Of a stretch of 64,000 bases of DNA, positions 29,384-38,607 are shown in pieces. This DNA comes from Eutreptiella sp. 'Long Island Sound 2002'. Taxonomy: Eukaryota > Euglenozoa > Euglenophyceae > Eutreptiales > Eutreptiaceae. Position 1 is the stretch's first letter. Each line of letters starts with the position of its first letter. Made by a program: the position numbers and the translations under genes. Below the pieces are notes generated by a model, which did no database searches, was not told where the DNA came from, and worked only from the letters and a program-made list of their open reading frames with translations. The stretch is from positions 68,230,719 to 68,294,718 of the forward strand of contig OZ038379.1 in NCBI GenBank assembly GCA_964036045.1, read 5' to 3'.

Positions 29384-29851
29384 TCATTTGGAATCTGTGA
29401 AGAATGAAGGAAGGATGCGATGAGGAAATAATACCTTTTTGCACCAGATATCCAACGCCACAATCAGCAGCCAGCGAAGGTCAAACACCACAGGATCCCT
29501 TGCCGGCTTGGGGTTTGTGGGCCAGTTAAATATTGGGATACGCAACGTGTTGTTCACATGCGGTGCTTGGAAACCTTCATTCCGGTGCCTCTCATTCTCC
29601 ATGTCCAGAAATTCAAACAGATTGTGAATGACAGTCTTGGATCCGCAAATGAGTGTTAGAGTGCCTGTTATCTCGTCAGACAGCGCTGTGATACACATCG
29701 TCTCTGGATCAAGGTGCTCAAACAGATGGCCTTTGATGATTTCCGAAAACGGCTTAGGGGGTTCCTTCGCTATGGCAGCAAAATCCGGGTGGTCTTCACT
29801 ATGATCATCTGACTTATGGCATCCACTTCCACCATTTCTACAGTCTTGAAG
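29384..29851 (-). CDS. hypothetical protein fragment, possible exon cut by gypsy-A
   Basis: On the - strand the frame is open from 29,851 (just after TAG 29,852-29,854) to the stop at 29,384, about 155 codons; the first Met is at 29,698. It includes KPFSEIIKGHLFEHLDPE, an internal LFEFLDMENERHRNEGF and a hydrophobic DLRWLLIVALDIWCKK. Composition is protein-like and unlike the satellites. I recognise no family. Gypsy-A lies about 210 bp upstream, so any further 5' exons may be displaced to beyond 43,196 or lost. Confidence 0.4.
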   Translation of the reverse strand, partial: LQDCRNGGSGCHKSDDHSEDHPDFAAIAKEPPKPFSEIIKGHLFEHLDPETMCITALSDEITGTLTLICGSKTVIHNLFEFLDMENERHRNEGFQAPHVNNTLRIPIFNWPTNPKPARDPVVFDLRWLLIVALDIWCKKVLFPHRILPSFFTDSK

Positions 29852-30065
29852 CTACCAGGAACACCAAGTGCTGCAGGACCAGGCGGCTCTGGGTGACCTC
29901 TGAACCGGAATGTTTTCGGACAGTTGCAATTTGCGGGCTCGCGGGCTTGCCTCCTTCTGGCTGGTGCTACAGCTGGGCTCGCCGCATTGACTTCCACGCC
30001 CGCCATGGACCACGACTCTTGCCTTCTGGTTGCTGCCAGTAACCCCATGTCCCGAGAGTCACCCT

Positions 30066-32388
30066 TGAAGCCAGTTCGGACCCCCGTGGCCATCCTTGGG
30101 TCACTTGCAGTGTGTATCTATGTGCCGGCAAGCCGCTATTGGCTGATATCATACTCTCCCATCCACCTGACCTAACCCGATGTGATAGTGTGATAGGTTT
30201 CGCCATTCCGGCTATGAGCGGCCATATTCAGTACCGAGGCGCCGCCAGCTGAGATTTATATATCAGAATATCAGGAATCAACAGGGTTTTTTTATCATAA
30301 TGTTTCCGTAATTTTTCAGCCTTCCGTTCTGATAGTCAATGTATCGGCGACTGTCAGTTGGCTCGCGATTTTGCGGTAACCGATTGGTTAACTGTTATTT
30401 ACAGATATTTTGGCGGAAACCCCGATGAAGGGTCAGATTTCATCAGTAAAGGGTTCGTTGCTTCCGCATTTTTCATATTATCCACTCGCAAACTTAATCG
30501 GATTTTTTCAGACTTTCAGAATCCGATTTTCGACTTCGACATCGCCGCACTTGATATGACGAATCTCGAGTGGTCATGCATTTTTCCCCGATCACGAATC
30601 AGCCTTCCTTTGGTTATATCCTTCGTTTTGCTTGGAGATATAGGCAAAACAAAATTGATTTGTGAGGCCACTTCGAAGGGTCATATCTCCGGTTCACGGC
30701 GACGTAGGACAATTTCGAGAATTGGGTTGGAACTGCCTTGGTCTCAACTTAATTTGGGGAGCGTCAAACGCCTTTGGTGTGTACACATGCCCGGTGTGGC
30801 AAGGGATAGGGGTCAAGAGGGTATAAATTGATATATAACTCTTGGACCGTGCAACCGAATATTTTATTGCGACTTTCCAGTGTTTTGCACGAGTGTTGGC
30901 GTTGCATAGATACTTTCCTTGGGTTCCCACTTATTTTTAACGTGAAGTTGTGTCCATGGAGGGGCATGGCATACCATGGTGGGAGCCACTTCTTCAGGGT
31001 ATGTGTTATATGCATGGTATGTGCTTCTATATGCTCACGTCCATGTTATATATCTACGTGTGGCCGAAGAGCTGGGGAGCCACACGTGACAAGGGCTTTG
31101 CCCATGTCCCAATTGTGGAATTCAAAGCGCTAGCCTAAGTCTACCACGTATGTATTGCTCATCGTTTGTTTGGCAAAGAGATCCATGAGTGCACTCCCAT
31201 TTTCATGGGGCATGTAGATATGAGTGGCGAAGGTATCTCCATGCGCTCGATTGGGGATCCAAGGGGGGGAATTGTTCGCAAATAATTGGAATCATTTGTA
31301 TATTGAACCATGCGCGGATATCATGGGTGAGCATAGAGATATACTATCATGACAACTTTGTATTTGGACATATTTTCATGTCTTTGACCTCAATTCTTGC
31401 TCATTTTTGTGTTTTATGTGCTCAACTGGTCGGCTAACAGTAGTGTGCCTAGAGATCCGTGAACTATGGTATGTTGCTTGTATGTTCGCATATGCTTCGG
31501 TGTTGAACCTCACCATATGCCGGATCATGTGGTCACTTTGGCTTGGCACACGAGGCCTCACAGCTGACTTGTGAAGTATGCCATGTACATAACCGGATAG
31601 GTTTCGGAGCCAATGATGGGATATTCTTGGGCATAGACCTTTGGTCTATATCACTCTTGTATATTACTTTCCGGTTTGACACATGCATGGAGCATTTGGA
31701 TATTTGCCGTATGCAATTTTGAGTATATAATTGACTTTTGGGCATAATGGTGTGATTTGCCTGATTTTGCCATGTTGTGAGGTCAGCATCATGGGGCAGT
31801 TCTCCAAGCCCAATCGACTCCAAGTCCAACCAAGGTTATGTCAGGGTATGGCGTGGTCCTGAGTGCCACCCTAGGCCATGACACGCCACCTCCCCTATTG
31901 GGCTACGATTTAGAGGCTTGGGAGTGAACACCTTTTTGGGGTTTGTGTAGTGACTTTTGACACATGGTATTCAGGCATCCGATTTGACTGGGTTCAGGGC
32001 ATCATGTTGGCTAGTCAAGGGAAGGTCTTGAGTCCAGGGAATGAGGGGTCTACGGCTGTGATTGTGTACGTTTCCATCTTTCCTCAACTTTGCTTTATTT
32101 GTGTTCATATGCCAATTTCAGGGCTTTCTTCCTTGGTGCAATTCTTGTACATGCCCGCCGACGTGAGACGATCGGTGTGCTGAACGGAAGCCCGCAGTGT
32201 GGATTGCGTTATTGCTGTATTTGTGGGATCTGGTTGCTGTTCAGGGTTGAAGGAGGATAGTATTTTCTATATTTTTGGATTTGGAACCCTGGATTTTGAT
32301 AAATGCAATCGTTGATCAGGAGCAAGTCAGCAGGGGTAACAGGCAGAAGGGGCACAGCGGGGGCCGGTCCTGGTAGGGACCTTCTTTA
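30066..32388 (+). repeat. gypsy-A 5' LTR (2,323 bp)
   Basis: Begins TGAAGCC and ends ACCTTCTTTA directly before the primer-binding site. It is aligned end to end with 40,851-43,196. Differences by eye are scattered substitutions and one roughly 22-nt block present only in the 3' LTR (near 42,349-42,370). The shared ATG at 32,303 opens the gag frame inside the LTR. Confidence 0.92.
30822..30828 (+). promoter_or_regulatory. TATA box in gypsy-A 5' LTR
   Basis: TATAAAT within GAGGGTATAAATTG; the same motif is at 41,608-41,614 in the 3' LTR at the expected offset. It would place the transcript start near 30,850 and leave about 1.5 kb of R-U5. Confidence 0.5.
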
Positions 32389-34156
32389 TGGTAGCAGAGG
32401 CGTACCTGCTGCCCCTACCTACCGCCGACCCGGGGACTTGGGCCCCTATGAGCCCTGCCCAAGTACGCCCCGGGTGCGTATTGTGGACTCGGTGGAGAGC
32501 ACGCCGGAGATTGGAGCCAGAGAAGAGCCGAGACGCTCAAGAGCATGGCGAACCCCGGAAGTTGAAGCCCGAAGAGAAGTACGACATTCGGGAAGAGGAG
32601 GACTTGACATGCAGGACCTGGTCTCCATGTGCGAGCGTCGCTGCCGCAAGGCATGCAACCTCCGCTCCGCCGCGGAGGACTCTGAGGAGGCCTGCCATTC
32701 AGGCAGCAGTCAAGGACGGGCCCGGCGCTACCGGAAGCGCGGGTCACCCAAGCCCGCGGCAGGGGACGCCGGGGCTATGGATACGGACCCCAGCCTGGTC
32801 AGGCTGTGGGAATCTGAGGGGCACTCCGATGGCTATCGGACCTGCTTCCCCTCGGAGTCAGAGGAGATGTCCGCGCCGACCGCCAGGGCGCATACAGCCC
32901 CCGAGCCCGCCCTGAAGCACGACGCCGAGGGCTCCGAAAGGCCAGCCAGGGCCAGGACGGCACCTGTGCCCCGGCACACAGGACCAGAGATGGACGCCGT
33001 GGGCGATACGCCCATGGGCGATGAGTCCGAGGCACCGGGAACCGCGGGATGCGCCGGATCTGGTGGAAAGCAAGCAGAGTGCCACTGCCAGCACGTGTTC
33101 CTCCTCATGGGCAAGTACCGGAAGATGGGGATGGACGCCATCTTGCACCGCCTCGACAGCCTGGACAACGCGAAGGACGGCCTAGAGGAGGACGTCGCGA
33201 GGATCCTGGATGACCAGTCGGCCGCGGAGAAAGACATGGAGGAGCTTCGAGCGGAACGGGACCGGTACCGGGAGAATCTGGAGCTGGCCCTGGAGAAGCA
33301 GCAGCGAGTGGTGGACAGCCTCCTCCACCTGGTGGAGGACATGTCAGGACGCCTGAAAAGGCTAGAGGAGCTACAGCCCCTCGCCTCGGCTCCGGAGCTC
33401 CCGGCAAAGCCGGCAGCGGCAGAGCTGGTGGAGCGGGTTAAGACCCTCCGGAGCGCCATGGATAAACCCATGGGCGGTCCGGCAGAGGAACCCTACGCGC
33501 CTCCGCGTGTTGACCCGGGTGCGCTGCCGTTTGTTCCCATTTTCAGCGAATCCACAATGCTCGGGGAACACACGGCACCGGCTGGGTCCATGCAGGAAGG
33601 GCACGTAACCACGGACCCGAGGAGCCTGACGGTACAGATGTCCCACGCCGCCCAGGATCTACAGATCACTACGACTGCCCATGCAGTTTATGCGGAAGAG
33701 GAGATCCAGAGCCAGACCATGAAGGGGCGAACCATGGGAAGCGCCGACGGACATGGTCGAGGTCATCCAGGCGGAAACCTGTGGGTGAATGACCTCAATA
33801 CGGGGATATGGACGGCTGATGGAGCAAGTCCTTCCCGCATTCCAAACCCTATGGGTTCAGGCCCAACTGGACCGCACTCCATGGAGGAGAGGGATGTACG
33901 GGGAGTGTACTCACACCCCCCGGCCACAGGTGGTATCCGTCTCGGTGGAGTGGTGGCTGGGGACGTCGGAGACGCCATCAGGATTGACAACCTCAGGGGA
34001 ATCAAAATCCCCTACTACAATGGCAACCCCTCCAACCTGGATGATTTCATCCTGGATTGGGAGGACTTTGCCGAGGAGGTCGTCGGTGAGATGCGGGACC
34101 GGCGCGGGACAAGTGGGTATGCCGGACATTCCCACACCGGCTGGCGCAGGACCTGA
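32303..34156 (+). CDS. gag: gypsy-A gag, N-terminal part (617 codons, ends in a frameshift)
   Basis: The open frame from ATG 32,303 (still inside the LTR) runs to 34,156. It is Arg/Ser/Pro-rich and acidic at first. A Cys pair region (SMCERRCRKAC) lies near residue 110, and a long coiled-coil heptad region (EEDVARILDDQSAAEKDMEE...) near residues 280-360. Near the end GIKIPYYNGNPSNLDDFILDWEDF is typical of the start of the retrotransposon gag capsid domain (target F-x-G...F...W). After about 34,100 the capsid continues in another frame, so residues beyond that are not native. The true start may be a later ATG beyond the primer-binding site. Confidence 0.7.
   Translation: MQSLIRSKSAGVTGRRGTAGAGPGRDLLYGSRGVPAAPTYRRPGDLGPYEPCPSTPRVRIVDSVESTPEIGAREEPRRSRAWRTPEVEARREVRHSGRGGLDMQDLVSMCERRCRKACNLRSAAEDSEEACHSGSSQGRARRYRKRGSPKPAAGDAGAMDTDPSLVRLWESEGHSDGYRTCFPSESEEMSAPTARAHTAPEPALKHDAEGSERPARARTAPVPRHTGPEMDAVGDTPMGDESEAPGTAGCAGSGGKQAECHCQHVFLLMGKYRKMGMDAILHRLDSLDNAKDGLEEDVARILDDQSAAEKDMEELRAERDRYRENLELALEKQQRVVDSLLHLVEDMSGRLKRLEELQPLASAPELPAKPAAAELVERVKTLRSAMDKPMGGPAEEPYAPPRVDPGALPFVPIFSESTMLGEHTAPAGSMQEGHVTTDPRSLTVQMSHAAQDLQITTTAHAVYAEEEIQSQTMKGRTMGSADGHGRGHPGGNLWVNDLNTGIWTADGASPSRIPNPMGSGPTGPHSMEERDVRGVYSHPPATGGIRLGGVVAGDVGDAIRIDNLRGIKIPYYNGNPSNLDDFILDWEDFAEEVVGEMRDRRGTSGYAGHSHTGWRRT
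32389..32400 (+). promoter_or_regulatory. primer-binding site, initiator tRNA-Met type
   Basis: TGGTAGCAGAGG starts on the base after the LTR end. It is complementary to a tRNA 3' end CCTCTGCTACCA, which is the form of initiator tRNA-Met with a GCAGAGG (not ATCAGAG) acceptor. This independently confirms the 5' LTR boundary. Confidence 0.85.
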
Positions 34157-35406
34157 AGGAGGAGCTGCGGGATCAGATCCGGGAAGGACTGATCTGTACG
34201 GAGCAGGCCTGCCTCCAGTGGTTGGAGGATGAGGAGCGGGTGGACGCTCCGAACCAGAAGCTGGAGGACTTGTGGTCCATCCCGCTGCCGCTGGACCGCG
34301 GTGAGTTGCGGGTCCGGGAGTGGAATCGGTACCTGCGAAAGCACCGAAGATGCCTCAAGCTGGTGGAGGACTGGAATGAGGCCAGCGAGATCCGCCACCT
34401 GCTGAAGGACGTCCTCCCCGGCAACTGGAAGAGGAGCGTGGAGGACGAGGAGAAGAAGCGAGCCAAGAAGCGGGTGGCGGTGAGGATCATGGTGGCGGAG
34501 GATACCCATGCGGGTATCATGGAGTTCTTCAGGAGGAACCTGGGCGAGCCCAACCGGATGTTGGGACTGAGGAACGCCGTGTACGTGGAGGTATTTGGAG
34601 ACTCCATGGGGCAAAGGTTGCTGCGCCTCAACAATGTGGAGTGGAGGCGCGGAAGGCCGCTGAGGATGCAGGTCATCCTCGCCCGCATGAGCCTGGACGA
34701 GATCGTGAAGTACATCACGGTGCAGATGAAGGTCAATGCGAAGAACGAGGCCCACGTGCAGGATCGACATGGTCATGGACAACGAGGCCACCGAGAAGAC
34801 CGCCATCATCGGGAGATCCAAGAGGACACGGCGAACTCCGCGGAGGATGGTAGTGGAAGTGGCCAAGACCACTGGTCCCGGGAGGATCACGAGGAGGCCC
34901 ATTTCTTCGCGTTTGTGGCGCACAACGTGAGGGACCATGGGCAGGATCGGTCCAGATGGAGCCGGGTGGGACCCGAGCAGGGCAACGCGCCAGGGAGGAT
35001 CGGGAACCCACTGCTCTCGTTCCGGGAGTACAGGTCTCAGCACGACGGGTGCTGGGTCTGTTATGACAAGGGAAACAACCATGCACACGACCACCGTCAG
35101 TGCAAGGTGTATGAGGCGGACAAGAAGGCCTACTTCGCCGCCCACCCCGAGAAGAAGCCCAAGGAGCAGCGGATTTCCGATTGGAAGGCGAAGGGCGGAG
35201 ACAGGGGAAAAGGCCAAGGCAAAGGCCAAGGAAAAGGCGGAGGAAGAGGCTATGGTGGTGGACCTGGCCAAGACCGACGAGTGAGGTCGATCGAGGAAGT
35301 GGCTGAGGACATGTTGAGGACGTTGGAGGAACTCAAAGCCCAGCAACGTGGTGGACAAAGTCCTGGCGGATCGCAGCCCGAAGGGGCTGCGGGAAGTCAA
35401 GTCTAG
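34090..35406 (+). CDS. gag: gypsy-A gag, capsid remainder and zinc knuckle
   Basis: This frame (-1 relative to the upstream gag ORF) is open from 34,090. It carries RTFPHRLAQDLKEEL and WLEDEERVDAP, the expected continuation of the capsid domain. A knuckle-like CWVC...H...HRQC at 35,050-35,103 has atypical spacing. A Gly/Lys-rich basic tail (GKGQGKGQGKGGGRG) probably binds RNA. It ends at TAG 35,404-35,406, yet the same frame continues into protease. The stop is either a gag/pol regulatory stop or decay; because another TAG follows at 35,593, decay seems likelier. Confidence 0.75.
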   Translation, partial: DAGPARDKWVCRTFPHRLAQDLKEELRDQIREGLICTEQACLQWLEDEERVDAPNQKLEDLWSIPLPLDRGELRVREWNRYLRKHRRCLKLVEDWNEASEIRHLLKDVLPGNWKRSVEDEEKKRAKKRVAVRIMVAEDTHAGIMEFFRRNLGEPNRMLGLRNAVYVEVFGDSMGQRLLRLNNVEWRRGRPLRMQVILARMSLDEIVKYITVQMKVNAKNEAHVQDRHGHGQRGHREDRHHREIQEDTANSAEDGSGSGQDHWSREDHEEAHFFAFVAHNVRDHGQDRSRWSRVGPEQGNAPGRIGNPLLSFREYRSQHDGCWVCYDKGNNHAHDHRQCKVYEADKKAYFAAHPEKKPKEQRISDWKAKGGDRGKGQGKGQGKGGGRGYGGGPGQDRRVRSIEEVAEDMLRTLEELKAQQRGGQSPGGSQPEGAAGSQV

Positions 35407-35619
35407 AGGAGCCTTCACGGGAGTGGGACCTCGGAGGTCTCTCCTCCGAAAATCAGTGGAATCCCTGAGGAATCAGAGGCACATCAGGTGCCGAAGAAGG
35501 CTCCGGAAGAGCCAAAACCACTGAGTTTCGCCACTCCCAACCCCTCGAGCGCCCTGGCAAGGGAAGTACATGTGGGTACGGGACATGGCAAGTAGGAAGG
35601 AGCGACCACGGAGAGCCCC

Positions 35620-36777
35620 GTGGACGGGCAGGACCAACTCAAGATCTACACCATCCGTGACCATACCCTTGAAGTGGTGATGCACCCGGACGTGCTAGTG
35701 TTGCATGCCGTGAGAGTCGTCCATACAACTCATGGCGACGAGCGGCAGTTGCACTTGAAAGTGCGAGTACGGTGTGGACGAGAGGAGAAGGTGGTGGATG
35801 TGTTGGTGGATACGGGTGCCCAGGTGAGCCTGGTCCGGAGAGGGTTGTTCAAGGAGGAACTCCTGCAGCCCAGCCGGAGACCGGTCTGCCTGAAGGTCGC
35901 CAAAGGAGAGATCATGGGTGGGGGCACCCATGAGGCCAATATCAGTATGGAATTCTGGGAACATGAGCGCTTGAACCGCCCTGATTTGGCGAAGAGAAGC
36001 ACTCTATCCGGGAACTTCTATGTGGCCGACATTACAGATTGGGATATGATCACCGGGTATGACTTCATGGTGGCAAACGCCATTGGAGCCCTTCCCCATC
36101 GTGCAACGCTGGTCCGGGAGGATGATGAATGCCTCACATGGCTGTCCACGGATTATGCATGCAGATCATCCCAATGGAATGCTGAGGAAGAGGATCGGAT
36201 CGTCCAAGCAGTGCAAGCTGTGGGTGCCAAGTCCAGAGGAGACCGTGGAGTTCAGCTCACGGAGTATGGAATGGCGCCCCAACCGTATGCCAGGATGATC
36301 CAGACGCTGGGGGCCGAAGCGCCCGAGACGGAGGTCTTCGCTTCCCGGGATGCCCCACTTTTGCGGAAGTGTAGGAGGCATTGGCATCGAGGAGACTCAG
36401 CCTGGCACAGGCATTTGGGTTTGAAGGAGTGGGGGCCCATGTATTGGCATGGCTCCCTGGATAACACCAGACGTACGGTAGAGAAGATCGTCGCGGATAG
36501 GGCGAAGGGGATCCTGGTCATAACCGGCATAGGATCCACCCCATGTCCGCTGGAGGGTCTCAAGTCGACGCTGGACTCCATCACCCTGAACGGGATGTCA
36601 TTCGCGCCAGAGAAGGAGTTGTTCATCGATGCCAAGGGTGTATCAATGCCCTCCCCGGGTCAAGCGTGGGGTACCAAGGCTTTCCTGGTGGATGGGGCGC
36701 AGGCCCAGCCCACGGCTGATGAAGCATTCATTCGTAGGGTGGAGGCGGTGGCCATGAAGGTCATGTTTGAGCCCTAG
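35620..36777 (+). CDS. pol: gypsy-A pol: retropepsin-like aspartic protease region
   Basis: The active-site motif DTGAQVSLV (35,809) follows VDVLV, as in retroviral-type proteases, which act as dimers to cut Gag-Pol. A GYDF motif (GYDFMVANAIGALPH) further on matches the usual protease C-terminal GxDF/LL region. Residues beyond about 150 form a linker to RT that is conserved in gypsy-B. The region is in the same frame as gag and RT, bounded by TAG 35,593 upstream and TAG 36,775 downstream. GTG 35,620 is only the first start-like codon, not a credible independent start. Confidence 0.8.
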   Translation: MDGQDQLKIYTIRDHTLEVVMHPDVLVLHAVRVVHTTHGDERQLHLKVRVRCGREEKVVDVLVDTGAQVSLVRRGLFKEELLQPSRRPVCLKVAKGEIMGGGTHEANISMEFWEHERLNRPDLAKRSTLSGNFYVADITDWDMITGYDFMVANAIGALPHRATLVREDDECLTWLSTDYACRSSQWNAEEEDRIVQAVQAVGAKSRGDRGVQLTEYGMAPQPYARMIQTLGAEAPETEVFASRDAPLLRKCRRHWHRGDSAWHRHLGLKEWGPMYWHGSLDNTRRTVEKIVADRAKGILVITGIGSTPCPLEGLKSTLDSITLNGMSFAPEKELFIDAKGVSMPSPGQAWGTKAFLVDGAQAQPTADEAFIRRVEAVAMKVMFEP

Positions 36778-38607
36778 GAGGGGACGGATCAGCCAATTGA
36801 TAGCATTGACGTCCTGTCCCACACCGAGATCGACGACGTCGTCAACTACATGCGGATGGCAATGCACGACCGTGTGGCAGCCAAGAAGAGGCGGGCCATG
36901 GTTACATCTCCGCATCGGTGGGATGACAAGATGTTGGTCACCGGCAAGTACGAGAAGGACGAGTTCGTGGCGAGGGTAATGGATCACATCGCGGACCAAT
37001 ACGATGGTCCGGTTAAGTCGGACCCACCGACATGGGACTTTCCAAGAATGGGGGCCGATAGCGACAGTGACCAGCCCGATGCCGCAAATTTCCGAAGATT
37101 ATCGGTAGGAAGTGCACCCCGCGACGATGAAGACGGCATATCGGACGAGGAGAAGTCGGATTCGGACCCGGAAGAGGCCTATACCGCAGTGCGGTCGGTT
37201 GTATCTATACCGAAGCAAGTGGCTGAAGAGGCCAAGGAGAACCCGAAGGTCGCCGAGCTGAAGGAGAGGCTGATCAATGCCTATGCGCGGCTATTCAGTG
37301 GCGTCGCCAACAAGAACCCTCCAGATCGTGGGAGGTTTGGTACAGCGAAGATCAAGCTGAAGCCGAACCCCAAGATCTATCGTCATCGGGAGTACCAACT
37401 TCAGGGCGATCGGGCCGAGGCCATGAAGAAGCTATTGGCCGAGTTCATTGTACGGGGATGGATCGAACCCTCCGACAGTGAGTGGGCCAGCCCAGCCTTC
37501 ATTGTGCCCAAGAAGGAGAAGGGCGAGTGGAGGTTGGTGGTTGATTACAGAGGTTTGAACGAGCAGACCGAGCACGACTCATACTCGCTTCCCCTGATCG
37601 ACTGCATCCTCCAAAAACAACAGAAAAAGCGGATTTTCACGGTGTTAGACCTGAAACACGGCTATCACCAGATGCCGCTACACCCGGACTCCAGGCCCTG
37701 CACAGCGATGTCGTCGCCGCTGGGGCCCATGCAGTGGAAAGTGGTGCCTATGGGCGCCAAGAATGGCAACGCCGCTTTCCAGCGCATGATGGAGGACCTA
37801 CTCGGTCCTGTCCGAGACTGTGCCGACCCCTTTGTGGATGACATCATTATCGGATCCGGCACGGAAGACATGACCGAGGATGAGCTCATCGAAGGGCATG
37901 AGAAGGATCTGCGCCGAGTGCTCAGCGAGTTGGACAAGCACAACATGGTGTGCAAGCCCACCAAAGCCTCACTCTTCGTGAAGGAAGTGGAGTTCGCGGG
38001 TCACGTGGTTGGTCACGGGCAACGCCGTCCCATGCCCGGGAAGCTGGCTTCCCTGCACCACTGGGAGAAGCCCCAGACCATCAGCGAACTCCGATCCGTC
38101 ATGGGATTCTGCAACTACTATTCGGGCTATGTCCGAATGTATGCAGAACTGTCGGGGCCGCTGCACAAGATGCTGCAAGTGGGCAAGTTCGATGGCCGGA
38201 AGGGGAGCAAGAAGAAGCTTGCCTGGACCCCTGAGGCCGAAGATGCGTTCAACCGCCTGAAGGAGCGACTTCTGGGGCAGTTGGGGCTGTTCCTGGTGGA
38301 CCCGGACAAGGGATTCCTGCTACGGACAGACGCCTCGGACTATGCCGTGGGGGCAGTCCTCGAGCAAGTCCGGGACGACGGGACTCATGTACCCGTGGCG
38401 TTTTGGAGCAGGATCCTGGCCGAGGGCCAGCGCCGAACATGGACCGCGAGGGAGAAGGAGACATACGCCATTGTATGTGCGCTCAGGAAGTGGTCTGGCC
38501 ACATCGGACTGCAGCCGGTGGTGGTTTGCACAGACCACCAGTCCCTACAGAGCTGGCACAAGGAGCATGTCGACACCCCCTCAGGACTAGTGGCTAGGAG
38601 GGCCTGA
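36778..38607 (+). CDS. pol: gypsy-A pol: reverse transcriptase and RNase H
   Basis: RT motifs in order: WRLVVDYRGLNEQT, FTVLDLKHGYHQMPL (motif A), SSPLGPMQWKVVPMGAKNGNAAFQRMM (motif B region), and FVDDIIIGS with the catalytic pair at 37,837-37,842. RNase H follows with LRTDASDYAVGAVL, a conserved AREKETYAIV Glu, and VVCTDHQSL. It copies element RNA into DNA in the virus-like particle. The frame stops at TGA 38,605-38,607, where gypsy-B has CGG. The next codons (WHETFAKFDLS) continue RNase H in the same frame, so this is a point nonsense mutation. Confidence 0.92.
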   Translation, partial: EGTDQPIDSIDVLSHTEIDDVVNYMRMAMHDRVAAKKRRAMVTSPHRWDDKMLVTGKYEKDEFVARVMDHIADQYDGPVKSDPPTWDFPRMGADSDSDQPDAANFRRLSVGSAPRDDEDGISDEEKSDSDPEEAYTAVRSVVSIPKQVAEEAKENPKVAELKERLINAYARLFSGVANKNPPDRGRFGTAKIKLKPNPKIYRHREYQLQGDRAEAMKKLLAEFIVRGWIEPSDSEWASPAFIVPKKEKGEWRLVVDYRGLNEQTEHDSYSLPLIDCILQKQQKKRIFTVLDLKHGYHQMPLHPDSRPCTAMSSPLGPMQWKVVPMGAKNGNAAFQRMMEDLLGPVRDCADPFVDDIIIGSGTEDMTEDELIEGHEKDLRRVLSELDKHNMVCKPTKASLFVKEVEFAGHVVGHGQRRPMPGKLASLHHWEKPQTISELRSVMGFCNYYSGYVRMYAELSGPLHKMLQVGKFDGRKGSKKKLAWTPEAEDAFNRLKERLLGQLGLFLVDPDKGFLLRTDASDYAVGAVLEQVRDDGTHVPVAFWSRILAEGQRRTWTAREKETYAIVCALRKWSGHIGLQPVVVCTDHQSLQSWHKEHVDTPSGLVARRA

